A DNA stretch of 64,000 bases, taken from assembly GCF_012926505.1 (NCBI RefSeq), contig NZ_JABBNT010000001.1, positions 1,054,001 through 1,118,000 on the forward strand, given 5' to 3'. Position 1 is the first letter of the stretch. Each line of letters opens with the position of its first letter. A program made the position numbers and the translations under genes. Source of the stretch: Pacificispira spongiicola (lineage in GTDB: Bacteria > Pseudomonadota > Alphaproteobacteria > UBA8366 > Aestuariispiraceae). The notes under the pieces are model-generated. The model was not told the DNA's origin. It saw nothing but the letters and a program-made list of their open reading frames with translations, and did no database searches. Positions 57,967-64,000 of this stretch are shown in pieces.

Positions 57967-59193
57967 ATGTCGACCGCCGACCGCAATGCCTTTTTCGTCC
58001 TGATCGGGGGATTCGTTCTCCTTGCCGTCAGTTTCGGGGCGCGAACGTCCTTCGGCGTTTTCCTGCCCAGCATGTCGGTCGAAACCGGCTTCGACATCGC
58101 GATGCTGTCCTGGGTCCTCGCCGTGCAGAACATCGTCTGGGGCGCGGCGCAGCCTTTCGCGGGCCGCCTGTCCGACCGGTACGGCGCAGCGCCGGTTCTT
58201 TTCGCGGGCGGGATTCTCTATGCCCTGGGGCTGGCGATGACGGCCTTCGCGCATGATTATCTGGTCCTGGGCGTCTCCGTCGGTCTGGTGCTGGGGTTTG
58301 CCCAATCGGCGATTGGCTTCCCGGTCGTGCTCGGCGCGCTGGGCCGCACCGCATCGGACAAGAATCGGGGGATTATCCTGGGCATCGCCACCGCGGGCGG
58401 CAGCTTCGGGCAATTGGTCTTTTCCCCCCTCAGCCAATCCTTCCTGAAGGATTACGGTCTGGTGGATTCCTTCCTGATCCTGGCGGCGCTGTGTCTGGTC
58501 GCGGCCTGTCTTGCGATCTTCGTCCGGCGCGAAACGAAACCGACGGCGGAACAGCGCGCCGAAGTCGCGGCGCATCCTGGTCAGTCCCTACGCGAAGTTC
58601 TGTCCCGCGCGCTGCGGGACCGCAGCTTCGTTCTGCTGACCGCCGGTTTCTTCGTCTGCGGCTTCCACCTGGCCTTCATCACCTTCCACCTGCCCAATTT
58701 CGCCGTGGTCTGCGGCTTGTCCGCCGCCGCCGGGGTGACCGGTCTGGCGGTGATCGGTGCCTTCAACATCGTCGGCACCATCGCGGCGGGTCAGATGGGC
58801 GGCAAGTTCCGCCCGAAATACCCGCTGTCGGCGATCTATGCGCTTCGCGGTCTGGCGGCGCTGGCGCTGCTGTTCGTGCCGGTGACGGAATGGGTCCTGC
58901 TGGTTTTCAGCGCCGTCATGGGCTTGCTGTGGCTGTCCACCGTGCCGCTGACCAGCCTGACCGTCGCGAAGCTGCACGGGCCGACCAATGTCGGCATGCT
59001 GTTCGGCATCGTCTTCTTCAGCCATCAGGTCGGCAGTTTCGTCGGTCTGATCATGGCCGGGGAATTCTATGAGATGTTCGGCAATTACGACGCCATGTGG
59101 ATCGCCAGCGCCGTCCTGGGATTCTTCGCCGCCGTCGTCCACCTGCCGATCGAGGACAACCGGAAGCTCGTGCCGTTACCGATTCGAAGTTGA
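57967..59193 (+). CDS. MFS transporter
   Basis: A 408-aa membrane protein with about twelve helices. The loop 2-3 signature is GRLSDRYGAAPV, and the overall sequence resembles MCT/OxlT-like MFS members common in proteobacteria (FGARTSFGVFLPSMS at the first helix). Substrate unknown. The start has CTAAGGGG upstream. It is followed by a hairpin-rich non-coding region. Confidence 0.9.
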   Translation: MSTADRNAFFVLIGGFVLLAVSFGARTSFGVFLPSMSVETGFDIAMLSWVLAVQNIVWGAAQPFAGRLSDRYGAAPVLFAGGILYALGLAMTAFAHDYLVLGVSVGLVLGFAQSAIGFPVVLGALGRTASDKNRGIILGIATAGGSFGQLVFSPLSQSFLKDYGLVDSFLILAALCLVAACLAIFVRRETKPTAEQRAEVAAHPGQSLREVLSRALRDRSFVLLTAGFFVCGFHLAFITFHLPNFAVVCGLSAAAGVTGLAVIGAFNIVGTIAAGQMGGKFRPKYPLSAIYALRGLAALALLFVPVTEWVLLVFSAVMGLLWLSTVPLTSLTVAKLHGPTNVGMLFGIVFFSHQVGSFVGLIMAGEFYEMFGNYDAMWIASAVLGFFAAVVHLPIEDNRKLVPLPIRS

Positions 59194-59263
59194 GAATTGG
59201 AACAACAAAACAAATTCAACATATTCCTAGCTTAGCGGTGCCGTACAGAAATTTAGGGAAATG

Positions 59264-59291
59264 TTGATTTTCTGATATAATTCAGTATTAT
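59264..59291 (+). promoter_or_regulatory. Candidate sigma-70 promoter for a small RNA
   Basis: TTGATT (59264-59269), a 16-base spacer and TATTAT (59286-59291) point rightward to a series of hairpins beginning at 59299. A second -10-like TATAAT lies at 59276-59281. Match to consensus is fair; no transcript data. Confidence 0.4.
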
Positions 59292-59297
59292 AAAGCA

Positions 59298-59523
59298 CTG
59301 ATAGCGTAGCTCTTTTGGAAGGAGCCACGCTATCAACTCTTACTCCGTTTGGACGGGAGCAGGGGTAATGGTCCTAATGACCACCTACCTATAATCTACT
59401 GGTGGTTTGCCAGACCAACGCTACCTCCTTTCTTCTAAACGTTCTAACGAGCGCTCTTGTTGCAACCAGTTCGCTCGTCACTCGTAATCAGACGCCGACC
59501 CCTCCTTCGGGGTCGGCGTTTGC
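59298..59523 (+). ncRNA. Candidate structured non-coding RNA
   Basis: The 284 bases after the MFS gene hold no convincing ORF but fold readily. Seen stems are TGATAGCGT/ACGCTATCA with an inner GCTC/GAGC (59299-59335), CTCCGT/ACGGGAG with one bulge (59343-59359), TGGTC/GACCA (59369-59383) which competes with ACCACC/GGTGGT (59380-59406), ACGAGCG/CGCTCGT (59447-59478), and a final 11-bp GC hairpin (59492-59519). A promoter-like element precedes it. The 3' part overlaps the end of the opposite-strand gene at 59478, so it may also act as an antisense. No known RNA family is recognised; it could instead be a long 3' UTR. Confidence 0.35.
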
Positions 59524-60323
59524 TCGCCAGGACAGCTGACAACAATCCGTCCCTTTGTCTTTGACAAAAGCTTAAAAATACTCGCAGCCGCCCTTAGCCA
59601 TTCTGCTTGGTCTTCAACTGGCCATGACATGAACTCTTCGGAAGCAGGGAGCTCATCGAGCAATCCTTGCACAAAAGGATGATACTGCCGGTCTACGCTA
59701 TCACTTCCCGTGTTGCTCTCATCACCACTGTTGTGGCGCACAGTGTCAGTATTGTCTTCTTCCTTCACCGGACGCACTGCAGGTTTTACAAAGCGACCTG
59801 TTGTGGGGTCGATGAACTGAGCGATGCTGGCTGATTTTTGAAATACCTGCCTTGCGCGCTCTTTCTGTTTTTCCGGGACCCCTAGTTCAACAACCTGTCT
59901 TTCAAGCGCCGCTGGAGGAGGCAAGTTGTACCCATTATTCTTTTCATACATCGCAGCAAACAAAGGGACCTTCATAAACGCGTCAACTCGCGCTGCGGCA
60001 CGTCGGTTTGCGTCGACGACATCACGTCCCGAGGACGTAATAGTAATAACGCCAGAACCGCGGTCTGATTCAATAAAGCCGAACATACGCGCCGCTGAAA
60101 GTCGGGACCGAAACGTGCCGCCATTCGCGGACTGATCCATCCAGCCTGCCAGCTGCGCAGTTTCAGCCGTTCCCCCCCCTCGATCAACAAGAGTCCGAGC
60201 GAGCTCTTCCGCTTGACCGATGTCCGTGTACGGAAACTCGATTTGCGTCCGACTGCGGTGCTTCATTGCCGCACCTGCATTCTGTGCGCCATCTACATCG
60301 GTCGGGTTTACCGTGTTTTCCAT
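59478..60323 (-). CDS. Uncharacterised protein, likely winged-helix N-terminal
   Basis: A 281-aa soluble protein I do not recognise. Residues about 25-105 look like a winged-helix module (AEELARTLVDRGG, AQLAGWMDQSANGGTFRSRLSAARMFGFIE, then a DRGSGVITITSSGRDVV wing). Residues 110-170 are helical, 175-215 are acidic and low-complexity, and the end returns to a helical segment with a Pro-Thr tail. The gene is less GC-rich than its neighbours. The ATG at 60323 has AAAGGA upstream; a TTG 12 codons earlier is less likely. A strong inverted repeat lies in its last codons. An isolated accessory gene is implied. Confidence 0.6.
   Translation of the reverse strand: MENTVNPTDVDGAQNAGAAMKHRSRTQIEFPYTDIGQAEELARTLVDRGGGTAETAQLAGWMDQSANGGTFRSRLSAARMFGFIESDRGSGVITITSSGRDVVDANRRAAARVDAFMKVPLFAAMYEKNNGYNLPPPAALERQVVELGVPEKQKERARQVFQKSASIAQFIDPTTGRFVKPAVRPVKEEDNTDTVRHNSGDESNTGSDSVDRQYHPFVQGLLDELPASEEFMSWPVEDQAEWLRAAASIFKLLSKTKGRIVVSCPGEQTPTPKEGSASDYE
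59492..59519 (+). terminator. Perfect 11-bp hairpin in the 3' end of the uncharacterised gene
   Basis: ACGCCGACCCC and GGGGTCGGCGT flank a TCCTTC loop; reading the plus strand, TTTGCT follows. It is inside the minus-strand coding region but looks like a terminator for plus-strand transcription from the MFS gene or the candidate RNA. Confidence 0.5.
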
Positions 60324-60426
60324 CGCCTTATTCCTTTTGCTCTCCTTGAGAGACGACAAATTAATACACGGATTTATTCGTCATTCAACAAGTTTTTTCT
60401 TGTTGTGTAACGCGAGCTCGCAGACA

Positions 60427-60455
60427 CCCCCTCTCCCCTCCCCCTCCCCCTCCCC
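60427..60455 (-). repeat. G-rich tract with four G-runs (possible G-quadruplex)
   Basis: On the minus strand the tract reads as several GGGG or GGGGG runs split by single A bases, directly between the gabD terminator and the promoter region of the uncharacterised gene. Such tracts can form a G-quadruplex in DNA or in the leader RNA. Seen in the sequence; folding inferred. Confidence 0.55.
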
Positions 60456-60465
60456 TTAAGGCAGA

Positions 60466-60500
60466 ACAAAAAACCCCCGCCGATCCCGGCGGGGGTTTTG
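60466..60500. terminator. Terminator of gabD
   Basis: CCCCCGCCG (60474-60482) pairs with CGGCGGGGG (60487-60495); AAAAAA on the left and TTTT on the right make it usable on both strands, mainly for gabD reading leftward. Confidence 0.9.
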
Positions 60501-60527
60501 CTTTACGCGATAGACTGACCGGGGCGA

Positions 60528-62003
60528 TTAGATGCCGCCCAACAGCATGTATTTCATCTCGCAGAACTCATCCAAACCGTATTTGGACCCTTCGCGGCCC
60601 AGACCGGATTCCTTGACCCCGCCGAATGGCGCGATCTCGGTCGACAGGATACCGGTGTTCAGCGCGACCATGCCGTATTCCAGCGCTTCCGAAACGCGCC
60701 AGACACGACCAATGTCGCGGGCATAGAAATAGGAAGCGAGGCCGAATTCCGTGTCGTTCGCCATGGCGATGACTTCGTCTTCTTCCTTGAAGCGGAACAG
60801 CGGGGCCAGCGGACCGAAGGTTTCGTCCTTGGACACCATCATGTCCTGGGTCACGTTGGCGATGACCGTCGGTTCGTAGAAGGAGCCGCCCAATTCGTGA
60901 CGCTTCCCGCCGGAAATGACGCTGGCACCCTTGGACGTCGCATCGGCCAGATGCTCCTCCACCTTGTCCACGGCGGCCATGTCGATCAGCGGACCGATGA
61001 CCACGCCGTCCTCGACGCCGTTGCCGATCTTCATTTGCGCGACCTTGGCGGCCAGTTTCTTGGCGAATTCGTCATAGACGCCGTCCTGGACGTAAATGCG
61101 GTTCGCGCAGACGCAGGTCTGACCGGCATTGCGGAACTTGCAGACGATGGCCCCTTCGACCGCGGCGTCGACATCCGCGTCGTCGAAGACGATGAACGGT
61201 GCGTTGCCGCCCAGTTCCATCGACACCTTTTTCACCGTGTCGGCGCATTGCTTGATCAGCACCTTGCCGATTTCCGTCGACCCGGTGAAGGACAGTTTGC
61301 GCACGATCGGGTTCGACGTCATTTCGCCGCCGATGGCCCCCGCCGATCCGGTCACGATGGACAGCACCCCCTTCGGCACGCCCGCGCGTTCGGCCAGGAC
61401 GGCCAGCGCCAGGGCCGACAGCGGCGTCTGGGAGGCCGGTTTGGCAACGGCCGGGCACCCGGCGGCCAGCGCCGGACCGGCCTTGCGGGTGATCATGGCG
61501 ATCGGGAAATTCCACGGCGTGATGAAGGCGGTGACGCCGATCGGCTGTTTGATCACGACGATCCGCTTGTCCGCCTGATGCTGCGGAATGACGTCGCCAT
61601 ACATCCGCTTGGCCTCTTCCGCGAACCATTCCAGGAAGGACGCGCCATAGGCGACTTCGCCCTTCGCTTCCGTCAGGGGTTTGCCCTGTTCGCTGGTCAT
61701 GATCAGCGCCAGATCGTCGGCGTTTTCGAGCATCAGTTCGAACCAGCGCCGCAGGATCGCCGCACGGTCCTTCGCCAACATGGACCGCCAGGCGGGCCAG
61801 GCCTCATTCGCGGCCTCGATCGCGCGGCGCGTTTCGGCGGCGCCCATTTTCGGCACGGTTGCGATGATTTCGCCGGTCGCGGGGTTGTTGACGTCGATCG
61901 TTTCGCCGCTATCGGCATCGACCCATTCGCCGTTGATAAAGCCCTGCTGACGCAGCAGCGTCGGGTCCTTCAAGGTCAGTCCGGAATTCTTGATCTGGTT
62001 CAT
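60528..62003 (-). CDS. gabD: NAD(P)-dependent succinate-semialdehyde dehydrogenase
   Basis: A 491-aa aldehyde dehydrogenase. It starts with the GabD-like LLRQQGFINGEWVDADSGE segment, has the cofactor-binding PWNFPIAMITRKAGPALAAGC region, the catalytic Glu in ELGGNAPFIVFDDAD, the nucleophile Cys in GQTCVCANR, and EETFGP-type DETFGPLAPLF. The GabD class oxidises succinate semialdehyde to succinate in the GABA shunt; related aldehydes are possible. It ends at a strong terminator. Confidence 0.93.
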   Translation of the reverse strand: MNQIKNSGLTLKDPTLLRQQGFINGEWVDADSGETIDVNNPATGEIIATVPKMGAAETRRAIEAANEAWPAWRSMLAKDRAAILRRWFELMLENADDLALIMTSEQGKPLTEAKGEVAYGASFLEWFAEEAKRMYGDVIPQHQADKRIVVIKQPIGVTAFITPWNFPIAMITRKAGPALAAGCPAVAKPASQTPLSALALAVLAERAGVPKGVLSIVTGSAGAIGGEMTSNPIVRKLSFTGSTEIGKVLIKQCADTVKKVSMELGGNAPFIVFDDADVDAAVEGAIVCKFRNAGQTCVCANRIYVQDGVYDEFAKKLAAKVAQMKIGNGVEDGVVIGPLIDMAAVDKVEEHLADATSKGASVISGGKRHELGGSFYEPTVIANVTQDMMVSKDETFGPLAPLFRFKEEDEVIAMANDTEFGLASYFYARDIGRVWRVSEALEYGMVALNTGILSTEIAPFGGVKESGLGREGSKYGLDEFCEMKYMLLGGI

Positions 62004-62138
62004 CGAATGACACCCTTTCCGCCGCCCTGTCCTGCGAATGACATCCCGCGCGGGCAGCCGTTGTTCGTAAGGATGGAATCGGTAGCGCGCCGGGCCGCAC
62101 GAGGCAAGGCCCGTCCCCTATCCCTAAGGGGATAACGG

Positions 62139-62699
62139 TTATTCCGCCGCAGCGTAGACCGGATAATCCAGATAGTATTCCGCTTCCTCGGTATAAATCG
62201 ACCCGGTATGGGCCAGGAAGCTGGAATACAGGACGAAGCGGTCCGCCTCGAAGGTGAGTTTCCGGGAAAGGCGCCGTTCCGCGACGAAGCGTTCCGCCGC
62301 ATCGATGCTGGTCGTCTTCAACCGTGCCAGCGTCACATGCGGATGGAACTTCCGACTCTCCGGTTGAAGGCCGCAGCGCACCGCCGCGGATTCGACCTTG
62401 CGCTGAAGATGCATCAGCGCGTCGTCTTTGCGGGCCTGTGCGTAAATCGCGGCGGGACGGCGTTTGTTGCCGAACCAGCCGAGACCGTCCAGGGTCACGT
62501 CAAATCCCGGGGCGATGATTCTGGACAGGGTATGCGCCAGGTCCTCGGCGAGGCCGAAATCGACCTCACCGACAAACCGTAGCGTCAAATGGAAGTTTTC
62601 GGGATCCGTCCAGCGGGCACCGGGGAGGCCGTTCTGCAGACCGACCAGCTCTTGCCGGACGGAAAGCGGCACGGGTAGGGCGACGAAGAGCCGTATCAT
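62139..62699 (-). CDS. thpR: RNA 2',3'-cyclic phosphodiesterase (2H family)
   Basis: A 186-aa 2H phosphoesterase (formerly 2'-5' RNA ligase LigT). Both HxT motifs are present: FHLTLRF near residue 41 and FHPHVTLARL near 127. It opens 2',3'-cyclic phosphates on RNA. Length and domain match ThpR; it is monocistronic on the minus strand between gabD and the aldo/keto reductase. Confidence 0.92.
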   Translation of the reverse strand: MIRLFVALPVPLSVRQELVGLQNGLPGARWTDPENFHLTLRFVGEVDFGLAEDLAHTLSRIIAPGFDVTLDGLGWFGNKRRPAAIYAQARKDDALMHLQRKVESAAVRCGLQPESRKFHPHVTLARLKTTSIDAAERFVAERRLSRKLTFEADRFVLYSSFLAHTGSIYTEEAEYYLDYPVYAAAE

Positions 62700-62743
62700 G
62701 GCGCGCCTCCACTAGATATGGGGCCGGGAGTGACCCCACCCCC

Positions 62744-63796
62744 TTAATACCCGATTGGCGTTTCCTTGTGAACAGTTTCGATATCGGCCAGCACATCGTC
62801 GCTGAGCGTCATGTCGCCGGTCGCGATATTGCTCTTCAACTGATCCATCGTCCGCGCGCCGATGATGTTCGACGTCACGAAGGATTGCATGTTCACGAAG
62901 GTATTCGCCATCTGCGCCGGGTCGAGACCGTGCTTCTTGGCGATATCCACGTATTTCACGGTTTCGGCCTGGGCCCGCGCGCTCATATACCGCGGGAAAT
63001 AGTCGCCGAATTTCGTCATCCGCGCGCCTTCCGGGCGGGCCCCGCCGATGTATTTTCCGGACAGAACGCCCATCGCCAGCGGCGAATAGGCCAAAAGCCC
63101 CGCGCCGGTTCGGCAGGATACTTCCGCCATCGCATATTCGTACCCGCGCATCAGCAGGTTATAGGGGTTTTGCACCGACACGACGCGCGGCAGGCCGTGC
63201 TGTTCCGCGAGGCGCAGGAATTCCATGGTGCCCCAGGCCGTTTCGTTGGACAGCGCGACATACCGCACCTTCCCCGCATCGACCAATTCACCCAGCGCGC
63301 GCAGGGTTTCTTCCAGCGCGATACCGTCGCGTTCCGGCATATGCTTGTAGTTCATTTCGCCGAAGGTGGTCGTCGTGCGCTCCGGCCAATGCAGTTGATA
63401 GACGTCGATATAATCCGTCTTCAACCGCTTCAGGCTGTTGTCGCAGGCTTCCAGTACGGACGCGCGGTCCAGGCGGGTTTCCCCGTCATGCAGATGCGGA
63501 CGAACCCAGGGCAGACGCCGCGCCCGGCCCGCGATCTTCGACGCCAGAATGACCTCCGACCGGCGGCCCGTCTTTTCGAACCACGTCCCGATGATTTCTT
63601 CCGTCCGGCCATAGGTTTCGGCCATGGGCGGCACCGGGTACATTTCCGCCGTATCCCAGAAGTTCACGCCCTGATCCAGCGCGCAATCCATCTGCTCGTG
63701 GCCTTCGGCTTCCGTATTCTGTTGACCCCAGGTCATGGTCCCCAGGCAGATCACACTGACATCCAGCCCGGTATGGCCGAGTTTATTGTATTTCAT
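62744..63796 (-). CDS. Aldo/keto reductase (Tas-like)
   Basis: A 350-aa NADPH-dependent oxidoreductase. The catalytic tetrad is visible: Asp in NFWDTAEMYP with Tyr, Lys in ILASKIAG, and His in YQLHWPERTTT; the NADPH loop lies near the end. The pattern (LGHTGLDVSVICLGTMTWGQQNTEAE) resembles E. coli Tas. Substrate unknown. The ATG at 63796 has AAAGGA upstream. It follows the FIST-domain gene by 13 bases on the same strand, so both may be co-transcribed. Confidence 0.93.
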   Translation of the reverse strand: MKYNKLGHTGLDVSVICLGTMTWGQQNTEAEGHEQMDCALDQGVNFWDTAEMYPVPPMAETYGRTEEIIGTWFEKTGRRSEVILASKIAGRARRLPWVRPHLHDGETRLDRASVLEACDNSLKRLKTDYIDVYQLHWPERTTTTFGEMNYKHMPERDGIALEETLRALGELVDAGKVRYVALSNETAWGTMEFLRLAEQHGLPRVVSVQNPYNLLMRGYEYAMAEVSCRTGAGLLAYSPLAMGVLSGKYIGGARPEGARMTKFGDYFPRYMSARAQAETVKYVDIAKKHGLDPAQMANTFVNMQSFVTSNIIGARTMDQLKSNIATGDMTLSDDVLADIETVHKETPIGY

Positions 63797-63809
63797 CTTT
63801 GGGCATCCT

Positions 63810-64000
63810 TTAGAGAAAGACGGTGAGTACACCGGTATAGGCATAGAGACGGTCCCGACAGAATTCGCCCTGGGCGAAGAATCCCGTCAGGGGGAAGGAA
63901 CCGAGGACATCCTCGATCAACTGGGTTTCGCGCGCCGGATCACTGAACTGATTCGGGCCGCGCGCGGCACAGGAAACGTATAACCCGCCGCGAATTGGCC
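63810..64000 (-). CDS. C-terminus of a FIST-domain sensory protein (cut by window edge)
   Basis: The last 62 codons of a minus-strand gene run from the window end to a TAA at 63810. The peptide contains LYVSCAARGPN, FPLTGFFAQGEF and YAYTGVLTVFL, which match the end of FIST C-domain proteins (signal-transduction modules that bind small ligands, often amino acids). No start is in the window, so the true N-terminus is unseen. The gene seems to precede the aldo/keto reductase in one unit. Confidence 0.72.
   Translation of the reverse strand, partial: PIRGGLYVSCAARGPNQFSDPARETQLIEDVLGSFPLTGFFAQGEFCRDRLYAYTGVLTVFL

Overview
The window is a GC-rich chromosomal segment from an alphaproteobacterium. 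The dnaK-dnaJ and carB-greA pairs, PrmA, the E. coli-like SerA, the membrane-anchored cytochrome c and the overall style suggest the order Rhodospirillales or a close relative. That placement is inferred from protein style and gene order, not from a marker-gene search. Genes are tightly packed on both strands. No rRNA, tRNA, CRISPR array, transposase or integrase was recognised. The only stretch above about 300 bases without a gene is the dnaK upstream region (15177-15495), which holds a candidate heat-shock promoter and inverted repeats.

Layout. 1-7.1 kb: a thioesterase fold, a diguanylate cyclase, a ClC channel coupled to an EamA exporter, and a UvrD/PcrA helicase. 7.1-8.5 kb: one AT-rich gene on the minus strand with a TIR-like N-terminus, the clearest sign of horizontal acquisition. 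8.6-15.2 kb: an alpha/beta hydrolase, two tandem paralogues that look like eroded GGDEF+EAL proteins, PrmA, a tiny DUF1127-like protein, a LysR regulator and a PAS_5-type protein. 15.3-23.6 kb: dnaK-dnaJ, then a small accessory insert (DJ-1/PfpI, AraC, cupin, DUF2000), dapB, a UMF1-type transporter and a YbjQ protein. 23.6-30.8 kb: a YejABEF-type oligopeptide ABC importer behind a HisN-like phosphatase, and a membrane-bound cytochrome c. 31-35.6 kb: kdsB, a repeat-tailed lipoprotein, serA with a structured leader, and fhs.

35.8-44.6 kb: ferredoxin-NADP reductase, a MarR/EamA divergent pair, an enoyl-CoA hydratase / GlxA-type regulator / MttB-family methyltransferase cluster, another EamA transporter, a flavin amine oxidase and an ArsC-like reductase. 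44.7-50.8 kb: carB, greA, a small membrane protein and a chemoreceptor. 50.8-55.7 kb: a second PAS_5 protein, a phosphonate-type ABC importer (phnD-C-E) followed directly by phnM without the rest of the C-P lyase genes, and an AsnC regulator. 55.8-64 kb: an ELM1-like protein, a LysR regulator with a palindromic operator, an MFS transporter, a candidate structured RNA convergent with an uncharacterised gene, gabD, thpR, an aldo/keto reductase and the C-terminus of a FIST-domain sensor cut by the window edge.

Most of the window is housekeeping plus small-molecule transport and catabolism. The parts most likely to hold undescribed biology are the TIR-like AT-rich gene, the tandem degenerate GGDEF/EAL-like pair, the hairpin-rich intergenic region near 59.3-59.5 kb, and the serA leader whose Shine-Dalgarno sequence sits inside a hairpin.
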